The notes beneath the pieces were generated by a model, which worked only from the letters and a program-made list of their open reading frames with translations, ran no database searches and had not been told where the DNA came from. A program made the position numbers and the translations under genes. Shown here in pieces: positions 1 through 5,322 of a DNA stretch of 5,322 nt. Source of the stretch: Verrucomicrobiota bacterium (lineage in GTDB: Bacteria > Verrucomicrobiota > Verrucomicrobiae > Chthoniobacterales > UBA10450); contig QHOZ01000205.1 of the NCBI GenBank assembly GCA_003219495.1, positions 4,429 to 9,750 on the forward strand, given 5' to 3'. How positions within the stretch are numbered: the first letter of the stretch is position 1; the number at the start of each line of letters is the position of its first letter.

Positions 1-44
1 TGCCGGAATATCTGCGCGCCCACGCGCAAGCGGCGAAAAAGTAG
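1..44 (+). CDS. C-terminal end of an unidentified gene (5' part outside window)
   Basis: Reading frame 3 is open from the window edge and encodes PEYLRAHAQAAKK before a TAG stop at 42-44. The short Ala/Lys-rich helical end and GCG-rich codons resemble the neighbouring real genes. The stop lies one base from the stop codon of the minus-strand protease, a compact convergent arrangement that is common for real gene ends. Thirteen codons are too few to assign a family, so no function is offered. It could also be a chance open frame. Confidence 0.4.
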   Translation, partial: PEYLRAHAQAAKK

Positions 45-45
45 T

Positions 46-1536
46 TTACTGCTCGACCGGTGGTTCGCCGCCGCTCGCCTTCAAGACTGCGAACGTCTTG
101 TTCCCTTTGCGGTCGAGATAGAGCAACACTCCACGCCTCGGATCGGCTTTGTTCAAGGCGTCGCGAAATGTTTTCACGTCGGTGACCGGCTTGCCATCGA
201 CTTCAGTGATCACATCTTCGCGTTCGATTCCCTGTTGCGCGGCCAAACTGTTATCGCTCACATCGGTTACAATGACGCCTTTCTGCACGACCAGTTTCAA
301 ACGTTGCGCCATCTCTTTGGTCAATTCCTGAACCTGCAAACCGAACTTCCCTGCGCCTTCCTCGCGTCCTTGTGGCGGCCTCGCGGGCTCGTTTGATGCG
401 CGCGAAATCTCGTTCGGCAATTCACCTGTCGTCACCGGCACCTTTAGCGTCTGACCTTTTCGCCAAATTGTTAGCTCGACCTTTTGCCCGATCTTCTTTT
501 TCAAAATCTCGTGCTGCAATTGCGAATCCGTCGTGACCGCATTCGTGTCGACAGAAGTGATCACGTCGAACGGCCGGAGATCGCTTTTGTACGCGGGCGC
601 ATCGGCCTCGATCGTGCGCACGACGACTCCGTGATCGATCCCTTTGAACAACTCCCGAATCTGCGGGTCATCGCCGAGGGTTTCGATTCGAATCCCGAGC
701 CACGGGCGCATGATCTTGCGGCCGGCGATTAATTCCGTGCCGATGTCCTTTGCCATGTTGATCGGAATGGCGAAGCCGAGTCCGCGATTGATTCCGTTGA
801 TCAGCGTGTTCATGTCGATCACTTTCCCGTCGATGTCGCAAAGCGGGCCGCCGCTGTTGCCGGGGTTGATCGAGGCATCGGTCTGCAAATAATCCGAAAT
901 GGAATAGCCGCTCGTCGCGAGCAATTTGCTCCGGCCTTTTCCACTGACGACGCCGTAAGTGAACGTGTAATCGAGTTTGAATGGCGCGCCGATCGCAAAT
1001 GCGAATTGTCCTACGCGCACCGCGTCGCTGTCGCCGAGTTGTGCAGCCGGTAAATCTTTCGCCTCGATCTTGACGACCGCGATGTCGGTTTTCTCGTCCG
1101 TGCCGACCGTCTTCCCCTGAAATTCGCGGCCGTCTTTTAGTTTCACGTCGATTTTGTCCGCGCCTTCGACGACGTGGAAATTCGTCAGGATGTAACCGTC
1201 CGGCCGGACGATGAATCCGGAGCCTTCGCTTTGAATGGGCTGAGGATTGCGCTGATTCCGGCGCGGGTTGCTTTCATCCGGAGGACCTTGAAAGAAAAGA
1301 TCCTCGAACGCCGAAGTCTCACTGTCAGCCTTTTTTGAAACCTCAATGATGACAACACTTGGCGCTACTGTCTCGAAGACTCTGGCAAAAGCATTATTCA
1401 ACTGATGAACAACATCCTTGCCTTGTTCCGCCGCGGCCGACGAAACCGTCGGGGTGGGGGGAATTTCCGGAGTGGCGGCGAAGATCGACATCGCGCTGAG
1501 AACGGCACTGAAGAGAAAAGCTTGAATCAATCGCAT
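46..1536 (-). CDS. htrA: Periplasmic HtrA/DegP-family serine protease with two PDZ domains
   Basis: Predicted envelope quality-control protease/chaperone that would degrade misfolded proteins in the periplasm. From ATG at 1536 the product is 496 residues. It has a signal peptide (residues 1 to about 21, MRLIQAFLFSAVLSAMSIFA), a Pro-rich linker, and a trypsin-like domain with the triad His121 (TNFHVVEGA), Asp151 (TDIAVVKI) and Ser228 (PGNSGGPL). PDZ1 starts near residue 276 (RPWLGI) and PDZ2 spans about 398-488 (KFGLQV onward). Length and order match DegP/DegQ, which carry two PDZ domains, rather than DegS with one. The frame stays open upstream to a GTG at 1620, but that start would put 28 residues before the signal peptide, so ATG 1536 is preferred. 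No Shine-Dalgarno sequence is visible at either start. The gene is divergent from the ankyrin/L,D-transpeptidase gene. All catalytic residues are present. The family is certain; the DegP versus DegQ choice is not. Confidence 0.95.
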   Translation of the reverse strand: MRLIQAFLFSAVLSAMSIFAATPEIPPTPTVSSAAAEQGKDVVHQLNNAFARVFETVAPSVVIIEVSKKADSETSAFEDLFFQGPPDESNPRRNQRNPQPIQSEGSGFIVRPDGYILTNFHVVEGADKIDVKLKDGREFQGKTVGTDEKTDIAVVKIEAKDLPAAQLGDSDAVRVGQFAFAIGAPFKLDYTFTYGVVSGKGRSKLLATSGYSISDYLQTDASINPGNSGGPLCDIDGKVIDMNTLINGINRGLGFAIPINMAKDIGTELIAGRKIMRPWLGIRIETLGDDPQIRELFKGIDHGVVVRTIEADAPAYKSDLRPFDVITSVDTNAVTTDSQLQHEILKKKIGQKVELTIWRKGQTLKVPVTTGELPNEISRASNEPARPPQGREEGAGKFGLQVQELTKEMAQRLKLVVQKGVIVTDVSDNSLAAQQGIEREDVITEVDGKPVTDVKTFRDALNKADPRRGVLLYLDRKGNKTFAVLKASGGEPPVEQ

Positions 1537-1652
1537 CGGTTCGAAGTTGGACAGCATCGACCATGCTACGTTCAACGCCGCCAGTCCACTGAAGTTGGCT
1601 GCCAGAGTGCCGGAAATCACCGCCCAAACCCGTTCTTGAACCCCTCGCCGAA

Positions 1653-1661
1653 TGATATACT
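1653..1661 (+). promoter_or_regulatory. Extended -10 promoter candidate for the ankyrin/L,D-transpeptidase gene
   Basis: The divergent spacer (1537-1683) contains TGATATACT, an extended -10 element: TG, one base, then TATACT with five of six matches to TATAAT. It predicts a transcript start near 1668 and a leader of about 16 bases before ATG 1684. No good -35 box sits at 17 bases; TTGAAC at 1636-1641 is only 14 bases upstream. Extended -10 promoters can work without a -35. The surrounding ATGATATACTAT is a partial palindrome, so a bidirectional role toward the protease is possible but not shown. Confidence 0.45.
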
Positions 1662-1683
1662 ATCGGTCGGTCTCTCTCCGGAT

Positions 1684-3069
1684 ATGCGTTCGAGCAGATT
1701 AAATTGGCTCTCGGTCGGCTGTTTAGCCGGCGCGTTTCTCTTTACTGCCGTTTGGCTTGGCTTCGAGCGCAACGCGCCAAAGCCGATCTCGCCCGATGAA
1801 TTCGTCCAGGCAATGGACACGCACCAGGATGCAACCGTCGATCGCTATTTTCGCCAGCGCGAGAATCCAAACGCGCGGGTTGCGAATGATCGCTCTCTGT
1901 TGTTCATCGCGGTTTTGCGCGGTGAACGCAACATTGCTCATCGCTTGCTCGACGCGGGCGCGAGCGGTGATCTGGCCGACGACGTCGGTGTGACGCCGCT
2001 CATGGTGGCGGTGATGCACGGCGATCTGGAAATGGTTTGCGCGCTCATCGGTCACGTCACCGACCTGACGGATCGCGACCGCGCCGGACACACCGCGCTT
2101 TATTACGCCGTGAATGCGCAACAGATGGAGATTGTCGATCTTCTGCTGAACCTAACGCCCAATCTCGAGCTCGCTTATGGCGACAGCGGCGAATTGTTGG
2201 CGCTCGCGCTTGGAACTTCGAACACGCGGATTGCTCAGGAAATCATTACACGTCTTCCGCAGTTTCAGGAATGGAGTCCCGGCGCGCTCCGAGTGCTCAA
2301 TAATGTTCTGCGCGCGGGAGATCGCGATTCCGTTCGATTGCTGCTGTCGAAACATATTCCGCCGCCGACTCCGGAAGGAAAACGCGTGCCGCTTCTCGCT
2401 TATGCGATCGAGACCGACAACATGCCGTTGTTCACGACGCTGCTGGAATGCGGCGCTGATCCGAACACGGTTCTGCCGCCGAAGTACGACAACGAGTTTC
2501 TCGACGGGCTGCCGTCAAAATCTTTCCGCAATTACATCGAAGACGATCGCAACGTGAGCTGTTTGATGCTCGCGGCGGGTTTGGGAAAAACCGATTACGT
2601 GCGGGCATTGTTGCAGGCCGGCGCGGAAAAAAATCGGGCGACCGGTCGCTACAAAATGGTTCCGCTTTATTTCGCGGCCGAACTCGGACATTGGCAAGCC
2701 GCGCAGCTTCTTCTGGGCAGTGGGCCGGAGCCGGAGAAACTTCGCATCGAGATCTCGCTTTCATCGCAACGTATGTCGCTCATCAAAGACGGCGTGCCGG
2801 TGATGAATTCGATTTGCTCGACTGGTCGCGCAGGTTACGGCACGAAACGGGGCTATTTCGTGATCACGGACAAGGAACGTAATCATCGTTCGACGATTTA
2901 TCACGTCGACATGCCCTACTTCATGCGTTTGAGCTGCCTTGATTTCGGAATGCACGAGGGCGTGGTGCCGAATTATCCCGCGTCGCATGGCTGCATCCGA
3001 TTGCCTGGCGAAACTGCGAAAAAACTCTTCGCCGAAATTCCGGTCGGCACCGTCGTCGCGGTTCAGTAA
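1684..3069 (+). CDS. Membrane-anchored ankyrin-repeat / YkuD L,D-transpeptidase fusion
   Basis: The 461-residue product starts with a basic end and a single membrane segment (about 8-26), which should place the rest in the periplasm. Residues about 69-345 form roughly eight ankyrin-type repeats, clearest at 101-132 (GVTPLMVAVMHGDLEMV), 133-163, 225-255 (LLECGADPN), 281-308 (LMLAAGLGKTDYVRALLQAGA) and 315-341. The last 108 residues (about 354-461) are a compact YkuD domain. It shows CSTGRAGYGTKRGYFVI, His424 in MHEG, and the signature PASHGCIRLP with catalytic Cys437 and His435. YkuD enzymes form 3-3 meso-diaminopimelate crosslinks or attach proteins to peptidoglycan; which applies here is unknown. 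The His-to-SHGC spacing is shorter than in E. coli YbiS, but I recall the same HxG..PxYPASHGC form from other L,D-transpeptidases. ATG 1684 is chosen because the in-frame extension to 1405 lies antisense over the protease start, is Arg/Asn-rich and would bury the membrane anchor. The ankyrin part may bind a partner or substrate (inference). Confidence 0.9.
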   Translation: MRSSRLNWLSVGCLAGAFLFTAVWLGFERNAPKPISPDEFVQAMDTHQDATVDRYFRQRENPNARVANDRSLLFIAVLRGERNIAHRLLDAGASGDLADDVGVTPLMVAVMHGDLEMVCALIGHVTDLTDRDRAGHTALYYAVNAQQMEIVDLLLNLTPNLELAYGDSGELLALALGTSNTRIAQEIITRLPQFQEWSPGALRVLNNVLRAGDRDSVRLLLSKHIPPPTPEGKRVPLLAYAIETDNMPLFTTLLECGADPNTVLPPKYDNEFLDGLPSKSFRNYIEDDRNVSCLMLAAGLGKTDYVRALLQAGAEKNRATGRYKMVPLYFAAELGHWQAAQLLLGSGPEPEKLRIEISLSSQRMSLIKDGVPVMNSICSTGRAGYGTKRGYFVITDKERNHRSTIYHVDMPYFMRLSCLDFGMHEGVVPNYPASHGCIRLPGETAKKLFAEIPVGTVVAVQ

Positions 3070-3090
3070 GCAAATTCGACCGCGATTCAT

Positions 3091-3116
3091 GTGCGCCGCG
3101 CACTCAGTGGTGCGCG
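3091..3116. repeat. Overlapping G+C-rich inverted repeats between the transpeptidase and kamA
   Basis: GTGCGCCGCGCAC (3091-3103) is a perfect 13-base palindrome around one central base. Its right arm can instead pair downstream: CGCGCAC (3097-3103), loop TCAGTG, GTGCGCG (3110-3116), a perfect 7-base stem. The two hairpins share bases and exclude each other. No T-run follows, so this is not a standard intrinsic terminator. It could be an operator, a transcript-end stabiliser or chance in G+C-rich DNA. It ends two bases before a TTGACA box. Confidence 0.45.
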
Positions 3117-3118
3117 CG

Positions 3119-3146
3119 TTGACACGCATCTGAGCGGTCTTAGCGT
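3119..3146 (+). promoter_or_regulatory. Possible promoter for kamA
   Basis: TTGACA at 3119-3124 is a perfect -35 consensus. With a 16-base spacer the -10 is TAGCGT (3141-3146), only three of six matches. It would start transcription near 3153, about nine bases before ATG 3162, giving an almost leaderless message, consistent with the absence of a Shine-Dalgarno sequence there. The weak -10 keeps confidence low; read-through from the upstream gene is the alternative. Confidence 0.3.
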
Positions 3147-3161
3147 TTCGATCCTTACAAA

Positions 3162-4364
3162 ATGCAAACGGGTAAGATTGGTGACCGGAAAGAGTTCGTT
3201 TCACACGCGCCGGGGCGTTGGGCCGATGTCGCGCCGGAACTTTGGAACGATTGGAAATGGCAGCTGAAAAACCGTGTCACATCGCTGCCTCCGCTCGAAC
3301 AACATCTCGATCTTAGCGACGAGGAACGTGCCGGCGTTTTACTCAGCGGCGATAAACTCGCGCTCGCAGTCACTCCGCATTTTTTCAATCTGATTCCGCG
3401 CGAGAATCCCGACGATCCCATCCGGCGCCAGATGATTCCGCGCATCGAAGAAACCTGGGCCTCGCCTTACGACATGGCCGATCCGTGCGGAGAAGATTCG
3501 CACATGCCGGTGCCGGGTCTTGTGCATCGTTATCCGGACCGCGTTTTGTTTTTGGTGACGGATCGTTGCGCCGCGTATTGCCGCTATTGCACCCGGTCGC
3601 GCGTTGTCAGCGGCGTTGGCGAACAGGAACTTCACACCGATTTCGAGGAAGCATTTCGTTATCTCGAACAGCACACGGAAATTCGCGACGTGCTTTTGAG
3701 CGGAGGCGATGCGCTGATTTTTTCAGACGACAAGCTCGACAAGTTGCTGACGCGGCTGCGTTCGATCAAGCACATCGAATTTGTTCGAATCGGCACGCGC
3801 GTTCCGATTTTCCTACCGCAACGGATCACGCCCGAGCTTTGCGCGATGCTTGCGAAACATCATCCGCTTTGGATGAGCATTCACGTGAATCATCCGCGCG
3901 AGCTGACGATTGAAGTGAAAGAAGCGCTCGAGCGGCTCGCGAATGCCGGAATTCCACTCGGAAATCAAAGCGTGTTGCTCAAAGGCGTGAACGACGATCT
4001 CGAAACGATGAAAACGCTCGTGCACAAACTCCTGATGTGCCGCGTCCGTCCCTACTACATTTACCAGTGCGACTTGATCAATGGCTCATCGCATCTGCGC
4101 ACATCGGTCGCGAAAGGAATTGAAATCATTGAAGGCTTGCGCGGTCACACCACCGGCTACGGCGTGCCGCAGTTCGTCATCGACGCGCCCGGCGGTGGCG
4201 GCAAAGTGCCGATCAATCCCGGTTACATTCTTTATCACGACCAGGAAAAAATCGTCATCCGCAATTACGAAGGAAAAATTTTCGAGTATCCGGAGGTTGG
4301 CGACGAACAGTCCGTCCAGTTCGCTCCGCAAAGAGAGTATCACGACGAATATTTGTATTCGTGA
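3162..4364 (+). CDS. kamA: Lysine 2,3-aminomutase (radical SAM, PLP-dependent)
   Basis: Predicted to convert L-lysine to L-beta-lysine in the cytoplasm, using a [4Fe-4S] cluster, S-adenosylmethionine and pyridoxal phosphate. The 400-residue product has the cluster motif Cys136-x3-Cys140-x2-Cys143 (CAAYCRYC), SGGDAL (180-185), the PLP lysine Lys348 in PGGGGK, and Asp304 (YQCDL) and Asp341 (VIDAPGG). These correspond, with a constant offset of 11, to Lys337, Asp293 and Asp330 of the Clostridium subterminale enzyme. The two Asp residues bind the substrate lysine and argue against glutamate 2,3-aminomutase. Length and the N-terminal WNDWKWQLKNR match the free-lysine enzyme (about 416) better than the shorter EF-P modifying EpmB (about 340), though no efp or epmA is nearby to test this. 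The C-terminal CxCxxC zinc tail is absent and the partner Cys268 is Asp279. ATG 3162 has no Shine-Dalgarno, but homology begins soon after it. The fate of beta-lysine is unclear: no acetyltransferase ablB is adjacent. Confidence 0.93.
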   Translation: MQTGKIGDRKEFVSHAPGRWADVAPELWNDWKWQLKNRVTSLPPLEQHLDLSDEERAGVLLSGDKLALAVTPHFFNLIPRENPDDPIRRQMIPRIEETWASPYDMADPCGEDSHMPVPGLVHRYPDRVLFLVTDRCAAYCRYCTRSRVVSGVGEQELHTDFEEAFRYLEQHTEIRDVLLSGGDALIFSDDKLDKLLTRLRSIKHIEFVRIGTRVPIFLPQRITPELCAMLAKHHPLWMSIHVNHPRELTIEVKEALERLANAGIPLGNQSVLLKGVNDDLETMKTLVHKLLMCRVRPYYIYQCDLINGSSHLRTSVAKGIEIIEGLRGHTTGYGVPQFVIDAPGGGGKVPINPGYILYHDQEKIVIRNYEGKIFEYPEVGDEQSVQFAPQREYHDEYLYS

Positions 4365-4393
4365 TCCAAGGCTGGCGTCGTTAGGCTAGGCGC

Positions 4394-4801
4394 ATGCAAA
4401 GTTGGCTCGCGCCTGTCTATTTACTTCAACTTCTGATCTCCGCCTTTCTCGCGATTTTGTTTCTGCAGTCCGGGATCGATAAGATCGTTGATCGACAGGG
4501 GAATCTGAGCTGGCTGAGTGGCCATTTCTCTAAAAGTTCTCTCGCGGGAATGGTCCCGCTCATGTTTTCGCTTCTCACGATCATTGAGATCGCGGCGGGC
4601 GTTTTGAGCGGAATCGGATTTCTGGCGCTGTTATTCGCGCATAATACAACAATCGCGTTTTACGGCGCCGTCGTTTCGGCGATCGCGGTCCTCTGTTTGT
4701 TTTTCGGCCAACGAATGGCGAAAGAGTACGCCGGCGCGGCGGTTCTTGTTTCGTACTTTCTGCTTACCGTCGTCGCGATCTATTTGCTCGGGCGCTCATA
4801 A
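4394..4801 (+). CDS. DoxX-like four-helix inner-membrane protein
   Basis: The 135-residue product has four hydrophobic segments, about 7-25, 53-80, 86-106 and 113-132. The loop after helix 1 carries SGIDKIVDRQGNLSWLSGHF, followed by AGMVPLMFSLLTIIEIAAG. This layout and the sGxDKi...GNLSWL...HF pattern match small DoxX-family proteins as I know them from Bacteroidota and related bacteria. Their molecular role is poorly defined; some DoxX-like proteins are tied to quinone or thiol redox chemistry, but nothing here shows which. The gene begins 29 bases after the kamA stop on the same strand with no obvious promoter between, so co-transcription is likely. The start has only a weak TAGG upstream. 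It converges on the broken amidohydrolase, whose ancestral stop (4780-4782) lies inside this gene. Confidence 0.8.
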   Translation: MQSWLAPVYLLQLLISAFLAILFLQSGIDKIVDRQGNLSWLSGHFSKSSLAGMVPLMFSLLTIIEIAAGVLSGIGFLALLFAHNTTIAFYGAVVSAIAVLCLFFGQRMAKEYAGAAVLVSYFLLTVVAIYLLGRS

Positions 4802-5322
4802 ACAACTTCGCCCCCGACGATTGCCATCGCGTTTTCCGTTTTTAAAATCTCCGGCTCGGGAATAGCTTGCCGGGCTCGATCGAGCCCTTGTCTTTTTCCT
4901 GAAACGACGCGAACGCCGGCCAGATCGTAAACATTTTGAGCGCTTGCTCGCGCGAAGCTTTTTGCTCGGGATGCCAGCCCGGACCGGATTCGCCTTTGAT
5001 GCTTTTCCGCGAAACGGCGGCGTAAAATTCGATCATTGGTTCGCCGCGCTCAACCGGCGCGTCCGATCCGCCGCAAATGATCGCGCCGGATTTCAAAAAC
5101 GATTGCCACGCATAAGCGCCCGCGAGCCGATCCATTCCCGATCGCGCCGGCGCGAAAAATAAATCGCTGATCGCGTGTGACGATTGCATCGACGGAATGA
5201 CGCCGAGTTTCACGAACCGCGGAATGTCGGCAGGATCGACAATCTGCGCGTGTTCGACTCGCCAGCGCGGCTCTTTGATCGGTCGTTGATCCGGCGGCAC
5301 CGCTTTAAACGCCGCTTCGTAA
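4780..5322 (-). pseudogene. YtcJ-like amidohydrolase (Amidohydro_3), 5' end outside window, frameshifted near its C-terminus
   Basis: The frame is open from the right edge (YEAAFKAVPPDQRP) so the GTG at 5300 is not a real start; the N-terminal metal-binding half lies beyond the window. Visible family motifs are RVEHAQIVDPADIPRF, GVIPSMQSSHA, RLAGAYAW, the active-site GGSDAPVE, GWHPEQKASREQAL and KDKGSIEPGKL. YtcJ-like enzymes are metal-dependent hydrolases of mostly unknown amide-type substrates. After GKL the frame runs into FPSRRF and stops at 4842. Family members usually continue with about a dozen residues of the type ADFVVLDRDIMT, then IPEPEIL. Exactly such a tail, IPEPEILKTENAMAIVGG then EVVYERPSK, can be read from 4863 in another frame, ending at TAG 4782-4780. 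The simplest account is loss of about 37 bases around 4863-4864. The lost strands belong to the small beta-sandwich domain, so the product is probably unstable. A sequencing or assembly error is the main alternative. Confidence 0.8.
4872..4897 (+). terminator. Candidate intrinsic terminator for the kamA/DoxX-like pair
   Basis: A perfect 16-base palindrome GGGCTCGATCGAGCCC (4872-4887) can fold as a 6-base stem with a GATC loop and is followed at once by TTGTCTTTTT (eight T in ten). It lies 70 bases after the DoxX-like stop, in the right orientation. The same bases encode the conserved KDKGSIEPG stretch of the opposing amidohydrolase, so the structure may be a by-product of coding on the other strand. 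Confidence 0.4.

Noticed and set aside
484..892. Overlapping + strand frames inside the protease gene
   Set aside because: They are antisense to a strongly conserved coding region, show no recognisable domain and are explained by the high G+C content.
1537..1620. GTG start at 1620 (or ATG at 1557) for the protease
   Set aside because: Either would add residues in front of a typical signal peptide beginning at ATG 1536. The added residues show no family similarity that I recognise.
1405..1683. In-frame N-terminal extension of the ankyrin/transpeptidase gene (93 extra codons)
   Set aside because: It lies antisense over the protease start, has Arg/Asn-rich low-complexity composition, and would place the membrane anchor in mid-protein. 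The ATG at 1684 sits just after a good -10 box and directly before the anchor.
1690..1725. Possible lipoprotein box (SVGC) near the start of the ankyrin/transpeptidase protein
   Set aside because: The -3 residue is Ser, not Leu/Val/Ile, and the hydrophobic stretch continues well past the Cys, as in an uncleaved anchor.
3091..3118. Intrinsic terminator after the ankyrin/transpeptidase gene
   Set aside because: The stem is strong but is followed by CGTTGACA rather than a T-run, so it is listed as an inverted repeat only.
2761..3204. Minus-strand frame of 147 codons over the YkuD domain
   Set aside because: It runs antisense to the catalytic SHGC region, is His/Arg-rich and shows no domain; it is a shadow of the real gene.
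4842..5300. A complete 152-residue protein starting at GTG 5300
   Set aside because: The frame is open to the window edge with family-like residues upstream, and the product lacks the N-terminal half of the amidohydrolase barrel and its true C-terminus. It is a fragment.

Overview
The window looks like bacterial chromosome from a Gram-negative-type organism. GC is moderately high, and four complete genes, two edge fragments and short intergenic gaps leave no stretch over 300 bases empty. Protein style (DegP-like protease with a Pro-rich linker, ankyrin/YkuD fusion, clostridial-type lysine 2,3-aminomutase without its zinc tail, YtcJ-type amidohydrolase) and the absence of clear Shine-Dalgarno sequences would fit Verrucomicrobiota or a related soil lineage. 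That placement is an inference from general impression, not from a marker gene.

Layout. Bases 1-44 hold the last 13 codons of an unidentified + strand gene. It meets, almost stop to stop, a minus-strand periplasmic HtrA/DegP serine protease with a signal peptide, trypsin-like domain and two PDZ domains (46-1536). A 147-base divergent spacer with a good extended -10 box separates the protease from a + strand gene (1684-3069) for a membrane-anchored protein that fuses about eight ankyrin-type repeats to a C-terminal YkuD L,D-transpeptidase domain. These two divergent genes both point to envelope maintenance.

After a 92-base spacer with G+C-rich inverted repeats and a perfect TTGACA box comes a lysine 2,3-aminomutase (kamA, 3162-4364). 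It has intact radical-SAM, PLP and lysine-binding residues but lacks all the zinc ligands of the Clostridium enzyme. A small four-helix DoxX-like membrane protein follows 29 bases later (4394-4801) and is probably co-transcribed. A hairpin plus T-run at 4872-4897 could terminate this pair.

The right end (4780-5322, minus strand) is the C-terminal part of a YtcJ-like amidohydrolase cut by the window edge. It carries a probable short deletion of about 37 bases with a frameshift near 4863. The missing C-terminal strands can still be read in another frame down to a stop at 4780, overlapping the end of the DoxX-like gene.

The strongest leads are the ankyrin/L,D-transpeptidase fusion, the zinc-less lysine aminomutase, and the freshly broken amidohydrolase with a perfect 16-base palindrome beside the break. 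I see no mobile element, CRISPR array, tRNA or rRNA.
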